DNA of 64,000 nt from contig NZ_NGNS01000006.1 in the NCBI RefSeq assembly GCF_002165625.1, positions 152,434 through 216,433 of the forward strand, given 5' to 3'. The notes beneath the pieces were generated by a model that was not told the origin of the DNA, ran no database searches, and saw only the letters and a program-made list of their open reading frames with translations. The stretch is from Neiella marina. Lineage in GTDB: Bacteria > Pseudomonadota > Gammaproteobacteria > Enterobacterales > Neiellaceae. Below, in pieces: positions 18,766 through 29,681 of the stretch (its first letter is position 1; each line of letters opens with the position of its first letter). The position numbers and the translations under genes were made by a program.

Positions 18766-21465
18766 TTAGTTCAGCTTGCCGTGACATTGTTTGTACTTTT
18801 TGCCAGAACCACACGGACATGGCTCATTACGACCGACTTTGGGCACCGCATTCTGTTGGCCTTGTTGCGCCCCTGCTGATTCTGCTCCCGCAGCGCCTTG
18901 ATATTGCTTCGGCAAGGCTTGTTGCTGTTGGCGACGTTTTTCTTCAGCAGCATCAACATCTTCTTGTGACTGAACTCGAACCCGGCTCAAAATCGAAATT
19001 ACTTCGAGTTTTAGCGCATCTAGCATGTTGCTAAACAATGCAAAGGACTCTCGCTTGTATTCCTGCTTCGGATTCTTTTGAGCGTAACCACGCAGGTGAA
19101 TGCCCTGACGTAAATGATCCATCGCCGCTAAGTGATCTTTCCAGTGGGTATCGAGCACTTGCAACATGATTTGCTTTTCGAACTGACGCACGATCGGCGC
19201 GCCAATCATTTCTTCTTTCTGGCGATATGCGTCAGAGAAGGCGTGCTGAATACGCTCGCGCAAGCTATCTTCATGTAATTTGTCATCGTCATCGAGCCAC
19301 TGTTGTAGTGGCATGACCATGCCAAAATCGCCTTTCAAGCGTTCTTCCAAGCCCGCCACATCCCACATTTCTTCCAGTGATTGCGGTGGAATGTATTCAC
19401 TGATCAGTTGCTCAACGACATCTTCGCGAATATTAGCGACCGAATCTTTGATATCTTCAGCATCCATCAGATCATTACGCTGAGCGTAGATCACTTTACG
19501 TTGGTCATTGGCAACATCGTCGTACTCAAGTAATTGCTTACGAATATCGAAGTTACGCGCTTCGACTTTACGCTGAGCATTTTCGATGGCACGCGACAAC
19601 CAAGGGTGCTCAATGGCTTCACCACGCTCCATACCAAGCTTCTTCATCATGGTTCCCATGCGGTCAGAAGCAAATATGCGCATTAGCGGATCTTCCAATG
19701 ATAGATAGAACCGCGATGAACCTGGGTCGCCTTGACGGCCAGAACGACCTCGAAGCTGATTATCGATCCGACGAGATTCGTGACGCTCGGTACCGATAAT
19801 GTGCAAACCACCGGCTTCAATGACGGCATCGTGGCGTTCTTGCCAAGCCGCTTTGATCTCCGCGATTTGTTCATCAGTAGGGTTATCCAGAGCATCGATC
19901 TCTGCTTGCCAGCTACCGCCCAACACAATATCGGTACCACGACCTGCCATGTTGGTAGCAATTGTTACCGCTCCGGCTCGACCAGCTTCAGCAACAATTT
20001 CTGCTTCTTTTTGGTGGAACTTGGCATTCAAAACGTTGTGCTTGATCTTGGCTTTTTTCAGCAAGCCAGAGAGCAGCTCAGAGGTTTCAATGGTGATAGT
20101 ACCGACCAGAATCGGCCGACCTTTAGCTACCTGCTCGTGGATGTCTTTAGCAATGGCCTCGTACTTTTCTTCCGCAGTCAGGTATACCTGATCGGCGGTA
20201 TCGTCACGTACCATTGGCTTGTTGGTTGGGATAACCACAGTATCCAAACCATAAATGCTTTGGAATTCGAATGCTTCAGTATCAGCAGTACCCGTCATAC
20301 CTGACAATTTTTGATACAACCGGAAGTAATTCTGGAAAGTAATTGAAGCCAGTGTTTGGTTTTCATTTTGAATCTTGACCCGCTCTTTGGCTTCAACAGC
20401 TTGGTGTAAGCCTTCAGACCAGCGGCGGCCCGGCATGGTACGACCGGTGTGTTCATCAACGATAACAATCTCGTCATCTTTGACAATGTAATCGACATCG
20501 CGCTTGAACAGCACATGAGCGCGGAGTGCGGCATTAACATGGTGAAGCAGTGCAATGTTAGCAGCGTCATACAATGATGAGCCTTCTTCTAGCAACTTAT
20601 TGTTCGCCAGTAGCTCTTCAATGCGTTCTTGACCTTGTTCTGTCAGGTGAACTTGCTTGGCTTTTTCATCAACCGTGTAATCGCCCTCGGCCGCTTCTTC
20701 TTCAGTGTCTTCTTTTTCGGCCTTCACCAACATAGGGATCAGGGTATCGATTTGGCGATACAGGCCAGAGCTATCCTCGGCTGGACCAGAGATAATCAAT
20801 GGCGTCCGCGCTTCGTCGATAAGAATGGAGTCAACTTCATCCACTACGGCATAAAACAGCGGTCGCTGAACTCGATCTTCTGGGCGGAAAGCCATGTTGT
20901 CGCGGAGGTAATCGAAGCCAAACTCGTTATTGGTGCCGTAAGTGATGTCTGAACCATAGGCTTCTTTCTTAGCGTCAGGCGCCATGCCGGCCAAGTTGAT
21001 ACCAACGGTCATACCGAGGAATTCGAACAATGGCTTGTTCCACTCAGCATCACGCTGAGCAAGGTAATCATTCACTGTAATGACATGAACACCTTTACCC
21101 GTTAAGGCGTTGAGGTAGGCGGCCAAGGTTGCCGTCAGAGTTTTACCTTCACCAGTTCGCATCTCGGCGATCGAACAGTCATTCAATACCATACCGCCAA
21201 TCAACTGAACGTCGAAGTGGCGCATGGAGAACACGCGCTTACTCGCTTCGCGAACGGTAGCAAAGGCTTCAGGCAGCACATCTTGTAAACTTGCGCCGTC
21301 ACTGACTCGAGCTTTTAGCTCTTCGGTTTTTTGTTTGAGTTGGTCGTCAGAGAGGGCTTCGAAGTCTGCCTCCATGGCATTAATTGCGTTGACAACTTTA
21401 CGCAGTTTCTTCAGAGTCCGGTCGTTCTTGCTGCCGAACAAAGAAGTCATCAATTTTACAAACAT
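18766..21465 (-). CDS. secA: Preprotein translocase motor ATPase SecA
   Basis: 899 aa (E. coli 901). It drives Sec-dependent export. N-terminus [19 protein letters not shown]; Walker A T104-G-E-G-K-T109; [12 protein letters not shown] near 208-219; preprotein-binding and helical scaffold domains follow. The C-terminal zinc site has C883, C885, C894 and H895, which binds SecB. No secM-like ORF lies upstream, so the secretion-stalling control of E. coli is not evident here; a simple promoter lies in the 129-base gap before it. Confidence 0.97.
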   Translation of the reverse strand: MFVKLMTSLFGSKNDRTLKKLRKVVNAINAMEADFEALSDDQLKQKTEELKARVSDGASLQDVLPEAFATVREASKRVFSMRHFDVQLIGGMVLNDCSIAEMRTGEGKTLTATLAAYLNALTGKGVHVITVNDYLAQRDAEWNKPLFEFLGMTVGINLAGMAPDAKKEAYGSDITYGTNNEFGFDYLRDNMAFRPEDRVQRPLFYAVVDEVDSILIDEARTPLIISGPAEDSSGLYRQIDTLIPMLVKAEKEDTEEEAAEGDYTVDEKAKQVHLTEQGQERIEELLANNKLLEEGSSLYDAANIALLHHVNAALRAHVLFKRDVDYIVKDDEIVIVDEHTGRTMPGRRWSEGLHQAVEAKERVKIQNENQTLASITFQNYFRLYQKLSGMTGTADTEAFEFQSIYGLDTVVIPTNKPMVRDDTADQVYLTAEEKYEAIAKDIHEQVAKGRPILVGTITIETSELLSGLLKKAKIKHNVLNAKFHQKEAEIVAEAGRAGAVTIATNMAGRGTDIVLGGSWQAEIDALDNPTDEQIAEIKAAWQERHDAVIEAGGLHIIGTERHESRRIDNQLRGRSGRQGDPGSSRFYLSLEDPLMRIFASDRMGTMMKKLGMERGEAIEHPWLSRAIENAQRKVEARNFDIRKQLLEYDDVANDQRKVIYAQRNDLMDAEDIKDSVANIREDVVEQLISEYIPPQSLEEMWDVAGLEERLKGDFGMVMPLQQWLDDDDKLHEDSLRERIQHAFSDAYRQKEEMIGAPIVRQFEKQIMLQVLDTHWKDHLAAMDHLRQGIHLRGYAQKNPKQEYKRESFALFSNMLDALKLEVISILSRVRVQSQEDVDAAEEKRRQQQQALPKQYQGAAGAESAGAQQGQQNAVPKVGRNEPCPCGSGKKYKQCHGKLN

Positions 21466-21547
21466 GGCTTGCCTAGTATTTTTATTTGTTGGTCGCTGGT
21501 TATTTATCTAACCAACGCTCATGGACACATTGTTCCGATGACCCCGC

Positions 21548-21576
21548 ATAATGAACGGATCAGTCAATCAGGTAAA
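21548..21576 (-). promoter_or_regulatory. Possible secA promoter within an inverted repeat
   Basis: On the minus strand TTTACC (21571-21576), 17 bases, CATTAT (21548-21553); four of six matches in each box. The promoter is enclosed by ATGACCCC (21538-21545) and GGGGTCAT (21587-21594), an inverted repeat that could be an operator. Confidence 0.35.
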
Positions 21577-21594
21577 GTCTATTTATGGGGTCAT

Positions 21595-22539
21595 TTATCG
21601 AAAAATAAACGGGCTGGGATCCACTTGCTTACCATTTTTAAGCACTTCGTAGTGCACATGGGGCCCTGTAGAGCGACCAGTACTGCCCATAGCCGCAATG
21701 ACGTCGCCTTTGGTAACTACATCACCAACGGCAACATAAATTTTGCTGTTGTGACCATAACGGGTTGCAAAACCACCGCCATGACTTACCTCAACCAAAT
21801 AGCCATAACCCCAACGTTTGCCGGCATAAGTCACCACACCGGCTGCCGTGGTATAAACATCGCTGCCTGCGTGACCAGCAAAATCAACGCCCCAGTGAGA
21901 CGCCTTTTTACCGGTAAATGGGTCTTTACGTATACCAAAACCAGATGACAACCAGCCTTCACCGATAGGGCGCCCGGACAACCAACTAGCATCTTCGACG
22001 TCTTGTTGTTGCAATAGCACGGACAGCAAATCAAGTTGGCGCTGCTTATCATCGTACTGCTCAATAAGCTCATCGACCGCCGTCAGCATTTGATGAATTT
22101 CATCGCTGTTAGAGGCTGGCGCAGCTGAGAGTGGACCACCTGCAGAATCCATGGACTGCAAACTGGCCGTGGTCGCAACTTGAAATTCGGATTGCTCAAT
22201 ATCTGATTTTTGCACCAGCACTTGACTGACTCGATCTAACTGCGACGCCTTGGCTTGCAAGGTGCCAATGTGCTCAGCCATCAAGCTAATTTGCTCATGC
22301 ATTTGACTGCGGAGTTTAACCAGCGCATCTCGTTGTTCTTGGTGAGCAAGCTTAGCCGCTGTGATTTGCTGTTGGTAATGCTGAGCAGAGATTAACTTTG
22401 GTGCCAACCACCAAGGCGCGATTACCACCGCCAATAAAGCGAACACAGAGAACAGCAACGCCGTAGGCGAAGGACTCCAACTGACTGGCTTCCCTGCTAC
22501 ATTAAACGTTAAACTGAAATTCGTTCGACTCATGGTCAT
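21595..22539 (-). CDS. M23 (LytM-type) metallopeptidase, membrane-anchored
   Basis: 314 aa. A membrane anchor lies at about 27-45, then a helical coiled-coil region (about 50-180). The C-terminal M23 domain has zinc ligands H215 and D219 (HWGVD) and H294, H296 (HVHYE). All four are present, so it is probably an active murein endopeptidase rather than a degenerate activator like EnvC. A similar gene lies beside secA in Shewanella-type genomes. The stop is next to the putative secA promoter. M1 (22539) or M3 (22533) could be the start; neither has a strong ribosome site. Confidence 0.85.
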   Translation of the reverse strand: MTMSRTNFSLTFNVAGKPVSWSPSPTALLFSVFALLAVVIAPWWLAPKLISAQHYQQQITAAKLAHQEQRDALVKLRSQMHEQISLMAEHIGTLQAKASQLDRVSQVLVQKSDIEQSEFQVATTASLQSMDSAGGPLSAAPASNSDEIHQMLTAVDELIEQYDDKQRQLDLLSVLLQQQDVEDASWLSGRPIGEGWLSSGFGIRKDPFTGKKASHWGVDFAGHAGSDVYTTAAGVVTYAGKRWGYGYLVEVSHGGGFATRYGHNSKIYVAVGDVVTKGDVIAAMGSTGRSTGPHVHYEVLKNGKQVDPSPFIFR

Positions 22540-22562
22540 TAATCACTAAATCTCTACTGCAG

Positions 22563-23030
22563 ATGTCAAAATCAAAACGCCAACCCGTGGCATTCAATCA
22601 GATTGTCCAGAATAATCGCTCTGGATTAGCGAATATTGCCCGCCGCAGCCAAGCTTTGCAAAACTTACAGCAACAGTTTGCCAAGGTGATCGATGACGAC
22701 CTTCAAGCCCATTGCCGGGTGACCAGTTATCAGCAGGGAGTACTCTCGCTGACCGTCGACTCACCGGTTTGGCAATGGCGTCTCAATATGAACAAAGCTG
22801 CCATATTGGCTAAACTGCGACAATCTGGATTCACCGCTTTAACCACGGTGGAATCTCAAGTTAAGCCAACTACCACGTTGACGCAACAGCAGGGCTCAGG
22901 CTTCGAGGTCGACCGGAAGATCTCCCACCAAACCGCCAGTGACCTTCGTCAACTCGCAGAATCAACCCCTGAACCACTTAAATCTCAATTACTTAAGTTG
23001 GCAGGGCATGAAAAAACAAAACCAGCGTAA
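22563..23030 (+). CDS. dciA: DciA (DUF721), replicative helicase operator
   Basis: 155 aa. The DUF721 core is at about residues 20-100 (LQQQFAKVIDDDLQAHCRVTSYQQGVL, then VDSPVWQWRLN). DciA proteins load or operate the DnaB helicase in bacteria lacking the phage-derived DnaC. A position beside lpxC/secA is known for the Vibrio and Shewanella types. The C-terminal 50 residues are polar and likely disordered. It is divergent from the M23 gene with 23 bases between. Its stop codon lies in the loop of the following terminator. Confidence 0.8.
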   Translation: MSKSKRQPVAFNQIVQNNRSGLANIARRSQALQNLQQQFAKVIDDDLQAHCRVTSYQQGVLSLTVDSPVWQWRLNMNKAAILAKLRQSGFTALTTVESQVKPTTTLTQQQGSGFEVDRKISHQTASDLRQLAESTPEPLKSQLLKLAGHEKTKPA

Positions 23031-23051
23031 GCGCTGGTTTTGTGGTTTTAT
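23016..23051. terminator. Bidirectional terminator, dciA / lpxC
   Basis: A 12-bp stem ACAAAACCAGCG / CGCTGGTTTTGT (23016-23027, 23032-23043) with a 4-base loop containing the dciA stop codon TAA. A-run on the left, T-rich on the right, so it can serve both strands. Confidence 0.85.
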
Positions 23052-23064
23052 TTGCAAGTTGTCA

Positions 23065-23973
23065 CTATGCCAAACTCGGCACCTGATAGCTGATAGGAGC
23101 TTCCTGGTCGTCGAAGCTGACGATCTCCCACGCTTCTGGCTGAGCCAGCATCGCACGAGCCAACATATTGTTGAGCGCATGGCCTGACTTGTATGCCTTA
23201 ACTTCACCAACAATACCAAGACCAGCCATGTACAAATCACCGATGGCATCGAGGATTTTGTGTTTCACAAACTCATCGTTGTAACGCAGGCCATCAGTAT
23301 TCAAAATCTTGAACTCATCCAACACAATGGCATTGTCCAAACTACCGCCGAGAGCCAGGTTATTCGCTTGCAAGTATTCAATATCGCGCATGAAGCCGAA
23401 GGTTCTGGCGCGAGAGATCTCTTGCACAAAGCTGCAAGCCGATAAATCCAACACTTTACGCTGGGTGTCAGCTTCAATCGCAGGGTGATTAAAATCGATC
23501 GCAAAATCGATGCGGAAACCGTTATAGGGTGAGAGTTCGGCCCACTTATCACCATCTTCGACACGAATTGCCTGCTTAATGCGGATGAATCGCTTGGCGG
23601 CTTGCTGCTCTTCGACACCGGCTTGCTGTAACAAATAAACGAACGGCAAAGCACTACCATCCATAATGGGAATTTCTTCGGCGTCCACTTCAACGAAGAC
23701 GTTATCAATGCCCATTCCGGCCAATGCAGCCATCAGATGCTCTACTGTTGACAGGCGAACACCATCATCTGTTACTAATGCCGTGCACAATGTTGTTTCT
23801 CGGACTAGCTCAGCACTGGCTGGAATATCAACTACCGGATCAAGATCTGTACGGCGAAATACAATACCAGTATTCACCGGCGCAGGACGCAAAACCAGTT
23901 GCACTTTGTTGCCAGAATGCAGACCAATCCCTGTCGCTTCAATCGCTTGCTTAAGCGTGCGCTGTCTCATCAT
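23065..23973 (-). CDS. lpxC: UDP-3-O-acyl-N-acetylglucosamine deacetylase
   Basis: 302 aa from the ATG at 23973 (an in-frame TTG lies four codons earlier; a second ATG is at 23970). E. coli LpxC has 305 aa. It is a zinc deacetylase and the committed step of lipid A synthesis. Seen: [18 protein letters not shown] at the N-terminus, [12 protein letters not shown] (zinc His), and [13 protein letters not shown] followed by SGHALNN (zinc His/Asp and catalytic His). The last gene of the dcw region, 98-111 bases after ftsZ with its own promoter. Confidence 0.96.
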   Translation of the reverse strand: MMRQRTLKQAIEATGIGLHSGNKVQLVLRPAPVNTGIVFRRTDLDPVVDIPASAELVRETTLCTALVTDDGVRLSTVEHLMAALAGMGIDNVFVEVDAEEIPIMDGSALPFVYLLQQAGVEEQQAAKRFIRIKQAIRVEDGDKWAELSPYNGFRIDFAIDFNHPAIEADTQRKVLDLSACSFVQEISRARTFGFMRDIEYLQANNLALGGSLDNAIVLDEFKILNTDGLRYNDEFVKHKILDAIGDLYMAGLGIVGEVKAYKSGHALNNMLARAMLAQPEAWEIVSFDDQEAPISYQVPSLA

Positions 23974-24008
23974 ATAGCTTGCCAATTATCCAAATTTATC
24001 CGAAAAAT

Positions 24009-24079
24009 GTGCGTTGGGTCGCGATTGTACCAGAGAGAACTCCGGAACACAAAAAGCGACCAAAAATCAACCAACGCAC
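24009..24079 (-). promoter_or_regulatory. lpxC promoter inside a long imperfect hairpin
   Basis: On the minus strand an extended -10 (TGGTACAAT; hexamer at 24024-24029) with a weak -35 TTGTGT (24047-24052) at 17 bases. This sits in the loop of an inverted repeat: CCAACGCAC (24071-24079) with GCGAC (24056-24060) pairs with GTGCGTTGG (24009-24017) and GTCGC (24018-24022), leaving a bulge. The left arm is followed on the minus strand by ATTTTTC. It may terminate ftsZ transcripts while starting lpxC ones. Confidence 0.5.
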
Positions 24080-24083
24080 TCCG

Positions 24084-25235
24084 TTAGTCTGCTTGCTTCC
24101 GCAAAAATGCTGGAATGTCCAAGATGTCGTTATCGCTTTCAGGCAATTCGACTTGAACCGGCTGTTGGCTACCAACGGCCACTTTGCCAGGCGATTGCGG
24201 CGCAGTAACCGGCGCTCTCATCGTTGGCACTTCAGGGCGCTCTAGGGAAGATTCAACCAGAGTGATATCTGGTTTACGCTCAGCACCAATACCGGTAGCA
24301 ACAACTGTTACACGCAGCTCATCACTCATTTCAGGGTCAATCACGGCACCGACAACAACCGTTGCGTTGTCCGACGCAAACGCTTTGATTGAGTTACCCA
24401 CGGTATCGAATTCTTCGATAGTGATATCCAGACCCGCAGTAATATTGACCAAAATGCCGCGAGCACCAGCTAAATCAACATCTTCTAGCAGTGGTGAAGC
24501 AATTGCTAATTCAGCTGCTTCTTGAGCTCGGTCGGCTCCGGAAGCAACACCGGTTCCCATCATCGCCGTGCCCATTTCAGACATCACAGTTTTAACGTCG
24601 GCAAAGTCAACGTTGATCAGACCGGGACGAGTAATCAGTTCAGCAATACCCTGAACTGCCCCATAAAGCACATTGTTAGCTGCTTTGAACGCATCCAGTA
24701 GAGATGTGCCAGGGCCCAATACCTTCATCAGCTTTTCGTTTGGAATGGTGATGAGTGAATCGACGTGTTTCGCCAGCTCATCAATTCCTTGGCCAGCGAA
24801 ATTCATCCGCTTATTGCCTTCGAACGGGAATGGTTTAGTCACCACAGCAACCGTCAAAATGCCTAACTCTCGAGCAATCTCAGCAACAACCGGCGCCGCA
24901 CCGGTACCTGTACCGCCGCCCATGCCACCGGCGATGAAGATCATATCAGCACCTTCCAATGCTTGTTGAATGGCTTCGCGATCTTCCATTGCCGACTGAC
25001 GCCCCACTTCAGGATTGGCACCAGCGCCCAAGCCTTTGGTGATGTTGGCGCCAAGCTGAATCTTGTTGCCAGCACTCGATTTACGCAGTGCCTGCGCATC
25101 AGTATTGGCAGCTAAGAATTCAACACCTTCGATGCTATTTTGCACCATGTGTTCGATGGCGTTGCCGCCACCGCCGCCAACACCAATTACCTTAATGACA
25201 GCCTCGTCAGTATGGCTTTCCATAATTTCAAACAT
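24084..25235 (-). CDS. ftsZ: Cell division GTPase FtsZ
   Basis: 383 aa (E. coli 383). Tubulin-like GTPase that forms the Z-ring. The signature GGGTGTG is at 106-112; the T7 loop region contains [11 protein letters not shown]. The C-terminal peptide [16 protein letters not shown] is the conserved site for FtsA and ZipA. Begins 37 bases after ftsA on the same strand. ZapD, its bundling partner, is encoded at 17.3 kb. Confidence 0.98.
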   Translation of the reverse strand: MFEIMESHTDEAVIKVIGVGGGGGNAIEHMVQNSIEGVEFLAANTDAQALRKSSAGNKIQLGANITKGLGAGANPEVGRQSAMEDREAIQQALEGADMIFIAGGMGGGTGTGAAPVVAEIARELGILTVAVVTKPFPFEGNKRMNFAGQGIDELAKHVDSLITIPNEKLMKVLGPGTSLLDAFKAANNVLYGAVQGIAELITRPGLINVDFADVKTVMSEMGTAMMGTGVASGADRAQEAAELAIASPLLEDVDLAGARGILVNITAGLDITIEEFDTVGNSIKAFASDNATVVVGAVIDPEMSDELRVTVVATGIGAERKPDITLVESSLERPEVPTMRAPVTAPQSPGKVAVGSQQPVQVELPESDNDILDIPAFLRKQAD

Positions 25236-25272
25236 GACAGATTCTCCGTCGAATTTTCAGTCTCACCCTATA

Positions 25273-26508
25273 TTAAAACTCGCCTTTGAACCACCCCAGA
25301 ATGGTGGACCAAAGGGAAGCAACCTTTTCTGTGCCAGTGCGCTCTCGCGTGTTGCCCAATACATCGTCCATACCATAATGCAGCAGGCCTACTGCGTTGG
25401 CATAACTTGGGTCACTGACATAGTCGTACAAGCCCTTAACTTCTTGCGGCTGTCCCAGCCGTACTGGCATCTGGAAAATATCTTCGGCCAACTCAATAGC
25501 CCCTTCAATTTTCGCTGTTCCGCCAGTGAGAACCACGCCAGCAGCAATTTGATCTGCCAAGCCTGATCCTTTCAGTTCTTCATGAATTAGTTCGAACAGT
25601 TCGTGATACCTTGGCTCGACCACTTCAGCCAAGGTGTGACGAGACATAGTTCTCGCTTGTCGGCCGCCAACACTTGCTACTTCAATAGTGTCTTGCATGT
25701 TGACGAGCTGACGTTGAGCGCAGGCATACTGCACTTTGATTTCTTCCGCGTGATTCAATGGCGTGCGAAAGATCTTAGCGATATCACTGGTGACTTGATT
25801 ACCAGCCACCGGGATCACTGCGGTATGGCGAATTGCGCCATTGGCATAGACCACCATATCAATGGTACCGCCGCCCATATCGACCACGCAGACACCAAGC
25901 TCTTTCTCGTCCTCGGTCAACGCCGCATCGCTGGCCGCCAAGGCGGAGAAAATCAGCGATTCTACCCGCAAATCACATCGCTCAACCACTTTTTCTATAT
26001 TGCGCGCCATATCATTGGCACAAGTGATCAAGTGGACCTTGGCTTCCATGCGCATACCATTCATGCCAATCGGACTTTTAATATCCTCCTGACAATCGAT
26101 AGAAAACTCTTGCGGCAACACATGCAACAAACGGCGCTCGTCTGAAATTGGAATCGACTTGGCGGTATGAATGACGTTATCAACGTCTTCTTGCGTCACT
26201 TCCTCACCATTGATCGACACCATGCCGTTCTCGTTTTGGCATTTAATATGGCGACCGCTGATCCCCAAATAGACTGAAGCAATTTGGCAGTCCGCCATTA
26301 ACTCAGCTTCTTGTACCGCTCTTTGAACACAGCGCACGATGGAGTCCAGATCGTTAACGCCGCCTTTATCCATACCCCTTGAGGCATGATTACCAACGCC
26401 AACAATGCTGAGTTCGCCGTTCGCTAAAATCTCACCAACCAAGGCACAGACTTTGGATGTACCAATGTCCAATCCAACGATGAGTTTGCGCTCGTTACTC
26501 TTTGCCAT
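25273..26508 (-). CDS. ftsA: Cell division protein FtsA
   Basis: 411 aa. Actin-like ATPase that tethers FtsZ to the membrane. N-terminal GLDIGTSKVCALVGE, phosphate-2 motif VVDMGGGTIDM, adenosine motif VVLTGGTAKIEG. The C-terminus VASLWSTILGWFKGEF is the amphipathic membrane-targeting helix. The start overlaps the end of ftsQ by 14 bases. Confidence 0.97.
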   Translation of the reverse strand: MAKSNERKLIVGLDIGTSKVCALVGEILANGELSIVGVGNHASRGMDKGGVNDLDSIVRCVQRAVQEAELMADCQIASVYLGISGRHIKCQNENGMVSINGEEVTQEDVDNVIHTAKSIPISDERRLLHVLPQEFSIDCQEDIKSPIGMNGMRMEAKVHLITCANDMARNIEKVVERCDLRVESLIFSALAASDAALTEDEKELGVCVVDMGGGTIDMVVYANGAIRHTAVIPVAGNQVTSDIAKIFRTPLNHAEEIKVQYACAQRQLVNMQDTIEVASVGGRQARTMSRHTLAEVVEPRYHELFELIHEELKGSGLADQIAAGVVLTGGTAKIEGAIELAEDIFQMPVRLGQPQEVKGLYDYVSDPSYANAVGLLHYGMDDVLGNTRERTGTEKVASLWSTILGWFKGEF

Positions 26509-27271
26509 CTTGCTCTGCTAACCCTTTTTCAGATTCATCCGGCCACTTCACAGCAGCGCCGGTGTCATACCGCAAATCTACGTATTGCGGCGTACTTCGT
26601 TGCGCTTCCAACAGCGTTGGGTACAACGCCAAAAACCGTTCAAAACGCGTCAATGTCTGTTCTCGCCCGAGCCTCAGCTCAATGCCATTTGCCAACCATA
26701 ATGTCCAAGCTTGGCGTGACGTCACCTGCATCCGCACCACTTGCAAATCTGCAACCTTGGTCGCTGCTCTAGTTGCCGCTAGCATCGAGATGGTATCGCC
26801 AACCAAATCATCGGTTGCTTCCACCATTGGCAACTCAGCCACCACCGAAGTGTCTGGCACAGTAAACAAGTCTCCCTGATCACTGACTAAACGACTCTCG
26901 GTCCAGCGCATCACCGGCTCAAACTCAGTGACATGAACACTCAGCTGATCGGGCCATTCTTTTCGTACCGCTGCCTTGTATACCCATGGCAACGCAACCA
27001 TTTGCTGTTGCACCCAATCGACGTCCAATTGGGTCAGACTTGGCAACGGTCCTTGTGCCAACAATTTCTCAGTGACCATTTGATCGCTGACAAACTGGCG
27101 ATCGCCATGAAGTCGCAGGTGCTGTACCGGCAACGCCGCTCGATCGCTCCATACATGAGCTGCGCCGTAGGCCAAATACAAGCCACCAACCAGTGTGACC
27201 AAAAAAAATGCCACACCAAACCAAAACTCCCATTCAGGAAGACGCTGAGCTTGCGATGCTCCAACAGTCAC
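26495..27271 (-). CDS. ftsQ: Cell division protein FtsQ
   Basis: 258 aa bitopic membrane protein. A short cytoplasmic tail is followed by a membrane segment (about 16-34), the POTRA domain (LQHLRLHGDRQFVSDQ region near 50-120) and the beta domain with LRLGREQTLTRFERF. It links early and late divisome proteins. The start is GTG at 27271 with a GGAG site 6-7 bases upstream, 13 bases after ddlB. Confidence 0.93.
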   Translation of the reverse strand: MTVGASQAQRLPEWEFWFGVAFFLVTLVGGLYLAYGAAHVWSDRAALPVQHLRLHGDRQFVSDQMVTEKLLAQGPLPSLTQLDVDWVQQQMVALPWVYKAAVRKEWPDQLSVHVTEFEPVMRWTESRLVSDQGDLFTVPDTSVVAELPMVEATDDLVGDTISMLAATRAATKVADLQVVRMQVTSRQAWTLWLANGIELRLGREQTLTRFERFLALYPTLLEAQRSTPQYVDLRYDTGAAVKWPDESEKGLAEQDGKE

Positions 27272-27284
27272 CCTGATGCTCCGC

Positions 27285-28220
27285 TTAGACTTTGGCTTGA
27301 GCCAAAATCCGTACCACCAATTCGGAGAAACTTAATCCTTTTGCTTTTGCCGCCATCGGCACCAAACTCTTCTCAGTCATGCCGGGCACTGTGTTAACTT
27401 CCAGCAAATGCCATTGGCCATGATCATCACGCATTGCATCAACCCGTCCCCAACCTTCAGCACTAACCGCATCAAATGCCTCTTTGGCATAGACCTGAAG
27501 TGCTTTTTCATCGGCCTCGGACAAACCACAAGGGCAAAAATACTCGGTGCTCTGCGACTGATATTTGGCATCGTAATCATAAAACTCGTGTGGCGTTCGC
27601 ATCTGCACCACAGGCAGAGCTTCATCGCCCAAAATCGCCACAGTGAACTCATCACCTTCGATCCAGCGTTCGACCAACACTTGCGGATCGTATTTCAATG
27701 CATCAGCTACAGCGGCAGTTAGCTGAGCAGCGGTTGTCGCTTTAGCCATACCGATACTGGAACCTTCGCAAGCTGGCTTGACAATAACCGCACCAGACAA
27801 CGCTGCCAGCACATCAGCAGCTTCAGCTTCATCAAGCGGTTCGGCGATAATTCGATAGCCAGCAGTCGGCAAGTCCATACTCTGCCAAATCTGCTTGGTG
27901 CGAATTTTGTCCATCGCTAAAGCCGACCCCAGTACTCGACTGCCGGTATACGGAATACCAAGCCACTCCAACGCGCCTTGCATCACACCGTCTTCACCAC
28001 CACGGCCATGCAATGCAATAAATACCCGATCAAAGCCTTGCGTTTTCAATTCAGCCAACGGTGTCTCCGCCGGGTCAAAACAATGAGCATCAACCCCTTC
28101 ATTGACTAATGCCTGATGCACCGCTGTACCGGACTTTAGTGACACAGGCCGCTCCGCAGAGCACCCGCCCAGCAACACTGCCACTTTGCCAAACTCGGCC
28201 ACATTGACATCATGCGCCAT
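27285..28220 (-). CDS. ddlB: D-alanine-D-alanine ligase
   Basis: 311 aa from the ATG at 28220, chosen because GGAGG lies 8 bases upstream; a GTG at 28226 is too close to it. It makes D-Ala-D-Ala for the pentapeptide. ATP-grasp features include [35 protein letters not shown] and [13 protein letters not shown]. Overlaps the end of murC by 11 bases. Confidence 0.95.
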   Translation of the reverse strand: MAHDVNVAEFGKVAVLLGGCSAERPVSLKSGTAVHQALVNEGVDAHCFDPAETPLAELKTQGFDRVFIALHGRGGEDGVMQGALEWLGIPYTGSRVLGSALAMDKIRTKQIWQSMDLPTAGYRIIAEPLDEAEAADVLAALSGAVIVKPACEGSSIGMAKATTAAQLTAAVADALKYDPQVLVERWIEGDEFTVAILGDEALPVVQMRTPHEFYDYDAKYQSQSTEYFCPCGLSEADEKALQVYAKEAFDAVSAEGWGRVDAMRDDHGQWHLLEVNTVPGMTEKSLVPMAAKAKGLSFSELVVRILAQAKV

Positions 28221-29679
28221 GTTCACATCCTCCGGCGCTCGCCTTCATGGTTTCAATATTCAGTTGATAATCGGCCAATCGTTTGGCCAGAGCGCCAACA
28301 CTGCCTGCGCCTTGAGTCAGCACTAAGTCGCCATCATCAAGCACATCCGCCAGTACCGAAGGCAATTCTTCTGGGCCACTGACATACACCGGGTCGATCT
28401 TGCCGCGTTGCCGAATGGTTCGGCACAATGAGCGGCTATCAGCCCCAGCAATACTCTCTTCGCCAGCGGAATAAACTTCCAGCAACAACAAGGTATCGGC
28501 TTGTGACAGAACATCGACAAAGTCTTCGTATAAATCTCTGGTTCGGGTATAGCGGTGAGGCTGATACACCAAGACCAAACGTTTTTCTGGCCATGCCTGA
28601 CGCACGGCAGTTAATGTTGCGGCCACTTCGGTTGGGTGATGACCATAATCATCAACCAACAGCGCGTTGCCTGCGCCAGTGTTAAACTCGCCATACTGTT
28701 GCAAGCGGCGGCCAATGCCTTCGAATTTTTGTAACGCCACCAACAAATGTTGATCGGCGACTCCTTCATCGGTCGCTACGGCAATCGCCGCCAATGCATT
28801 CAAGGCGTTATGCTGGCCGGCCATATTCAGCGTTACTGCCAACGGCTGGTGATTCGGCCGGTGGACAACGAATTCGCTGCTGGCACCCGACTGGCGGTAA
28901 TCAGTGGCTCGGACGTCGGCATCGTCTGAAAATCCATAGGTGATGACTTGACGGCCTCCTTCCTCAGCCAACTCACGGACCACAGGGCAATCAATGCACA
29001 TCACCACCAAACCATAAAAAGGCAGATTGTGGATAAATTCGCGGAACGTCGCTTTGAGCTGTTCAAAGTCGCCGCCATAGGTGTCCATGTGATCCGCTTC
29101 GATATTGGTGATCACCGAAATCATTGGCTGCAAGTGCAAGAACGAGGCATCGCTCTCATCGGCTTCAGCCACTAAGTAACGACTTTTCCCTAAGCGAGCA
29201 TTGGTGCCAGCACTATTGAGCAAACCACCAATCACAAAGGTCGGATCCAATCCGGCTTCAGCCAAAATACTGGCGGTCAAACTGGTTGTGGTGGTTTTGC
29301 CGTGGGTGCCCGCGATGGCAATACCGTGGCGGAATCGCATCAGCTCGGCCAACATTTCGGCCCGGCGTACCACTGGAATACGATTGGCTTGCGCCTCGGC
29401 AATCTCTGGGTTAGTCGGGTCGATAGCGGTAGAAACCACCACCACACTTGCACCTTCGATATTCGACGCGGCATGGCCAATAAAGACAGTCACTCCCAGA
29501 CCACGAAGGCGAGAGACCATAGCATTTTCGGCAATGTCGCTGCCGGTTACTTGATAGCCTTCACCAGCCAACACTTCAGCAATACCGCCCATGCCGGCAC
29601 CACCGATGCCGACAAAGTGGATTCGCTCAACCCGGCGCATTTCCGGAATTCGCATTGCGGTATTTGGCTCTAAATTCAC
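28210..29679 (-). CDS. murC: UDP-N-acetylmuramate-L-alanine ligase
   Basis: 489 aa from the GTG at 29679, preferred because AAGAGG lies 6 bases upstream and it begins 2 bases after the murG stop. An ATG at 29706 would overlap murG and add 9 residues. E. coli MurC has 491 aa. It adds the first amino acid of the stem peptide. Seen: [19 protein letters not shown] loop [26 protein letters not shown], and [14 protein letters not shown]. Confidence 0.96.
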   Translation of the reverse strand: MNLEPNTAMRIPEMRRVERIHFVGIGGAGMGGIAEVLAGEGYQVTGSDIAENAMVSRLRGLGVTVFIGHAASNIEGASVVVVSTAIDPTNPEIAEAQANRIPVVRRAEMLAELMRFRHGIAIAGTHGKTTTTSLTASILAEAGLDPTFVIGGLLNSAGTNARLGKSRYLVAEADESDASFLHLQPMISVITNIEADHMDTYGGDFEQLKATFREFIHNLPFYGLVVMCIDCPVVRELAEEGGRQVITYGFSDDADVRATDYRQSGASSEFVVHRPNHQPLAVTLNMAGQHNALNALAAIAVATDEGVADQHLLVALQKFEGIGRRLQQYGEFNTGAGNALLVDDYGHHPTEVAATLTAVRQAWPEKRLVLVYQPHRYTRTRDLYEDFVDVLSQADTLLLLEVYSAGEESIAGADSRSLCRTIRQRGKIDPVYVSGPEELPSVLADVLDDGDLVLTQGAGSVGALAKRLADYQLNIETMKASAGGCEHGA

Positions 29680-29681
29680 TG

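Noticed and set aside
21466..21594. A secM-like arrest peptide gene before secA
   Set aside because: The 129-base gap has no open frame with a signal peptide or an arrest-like ending; the gene is absent.
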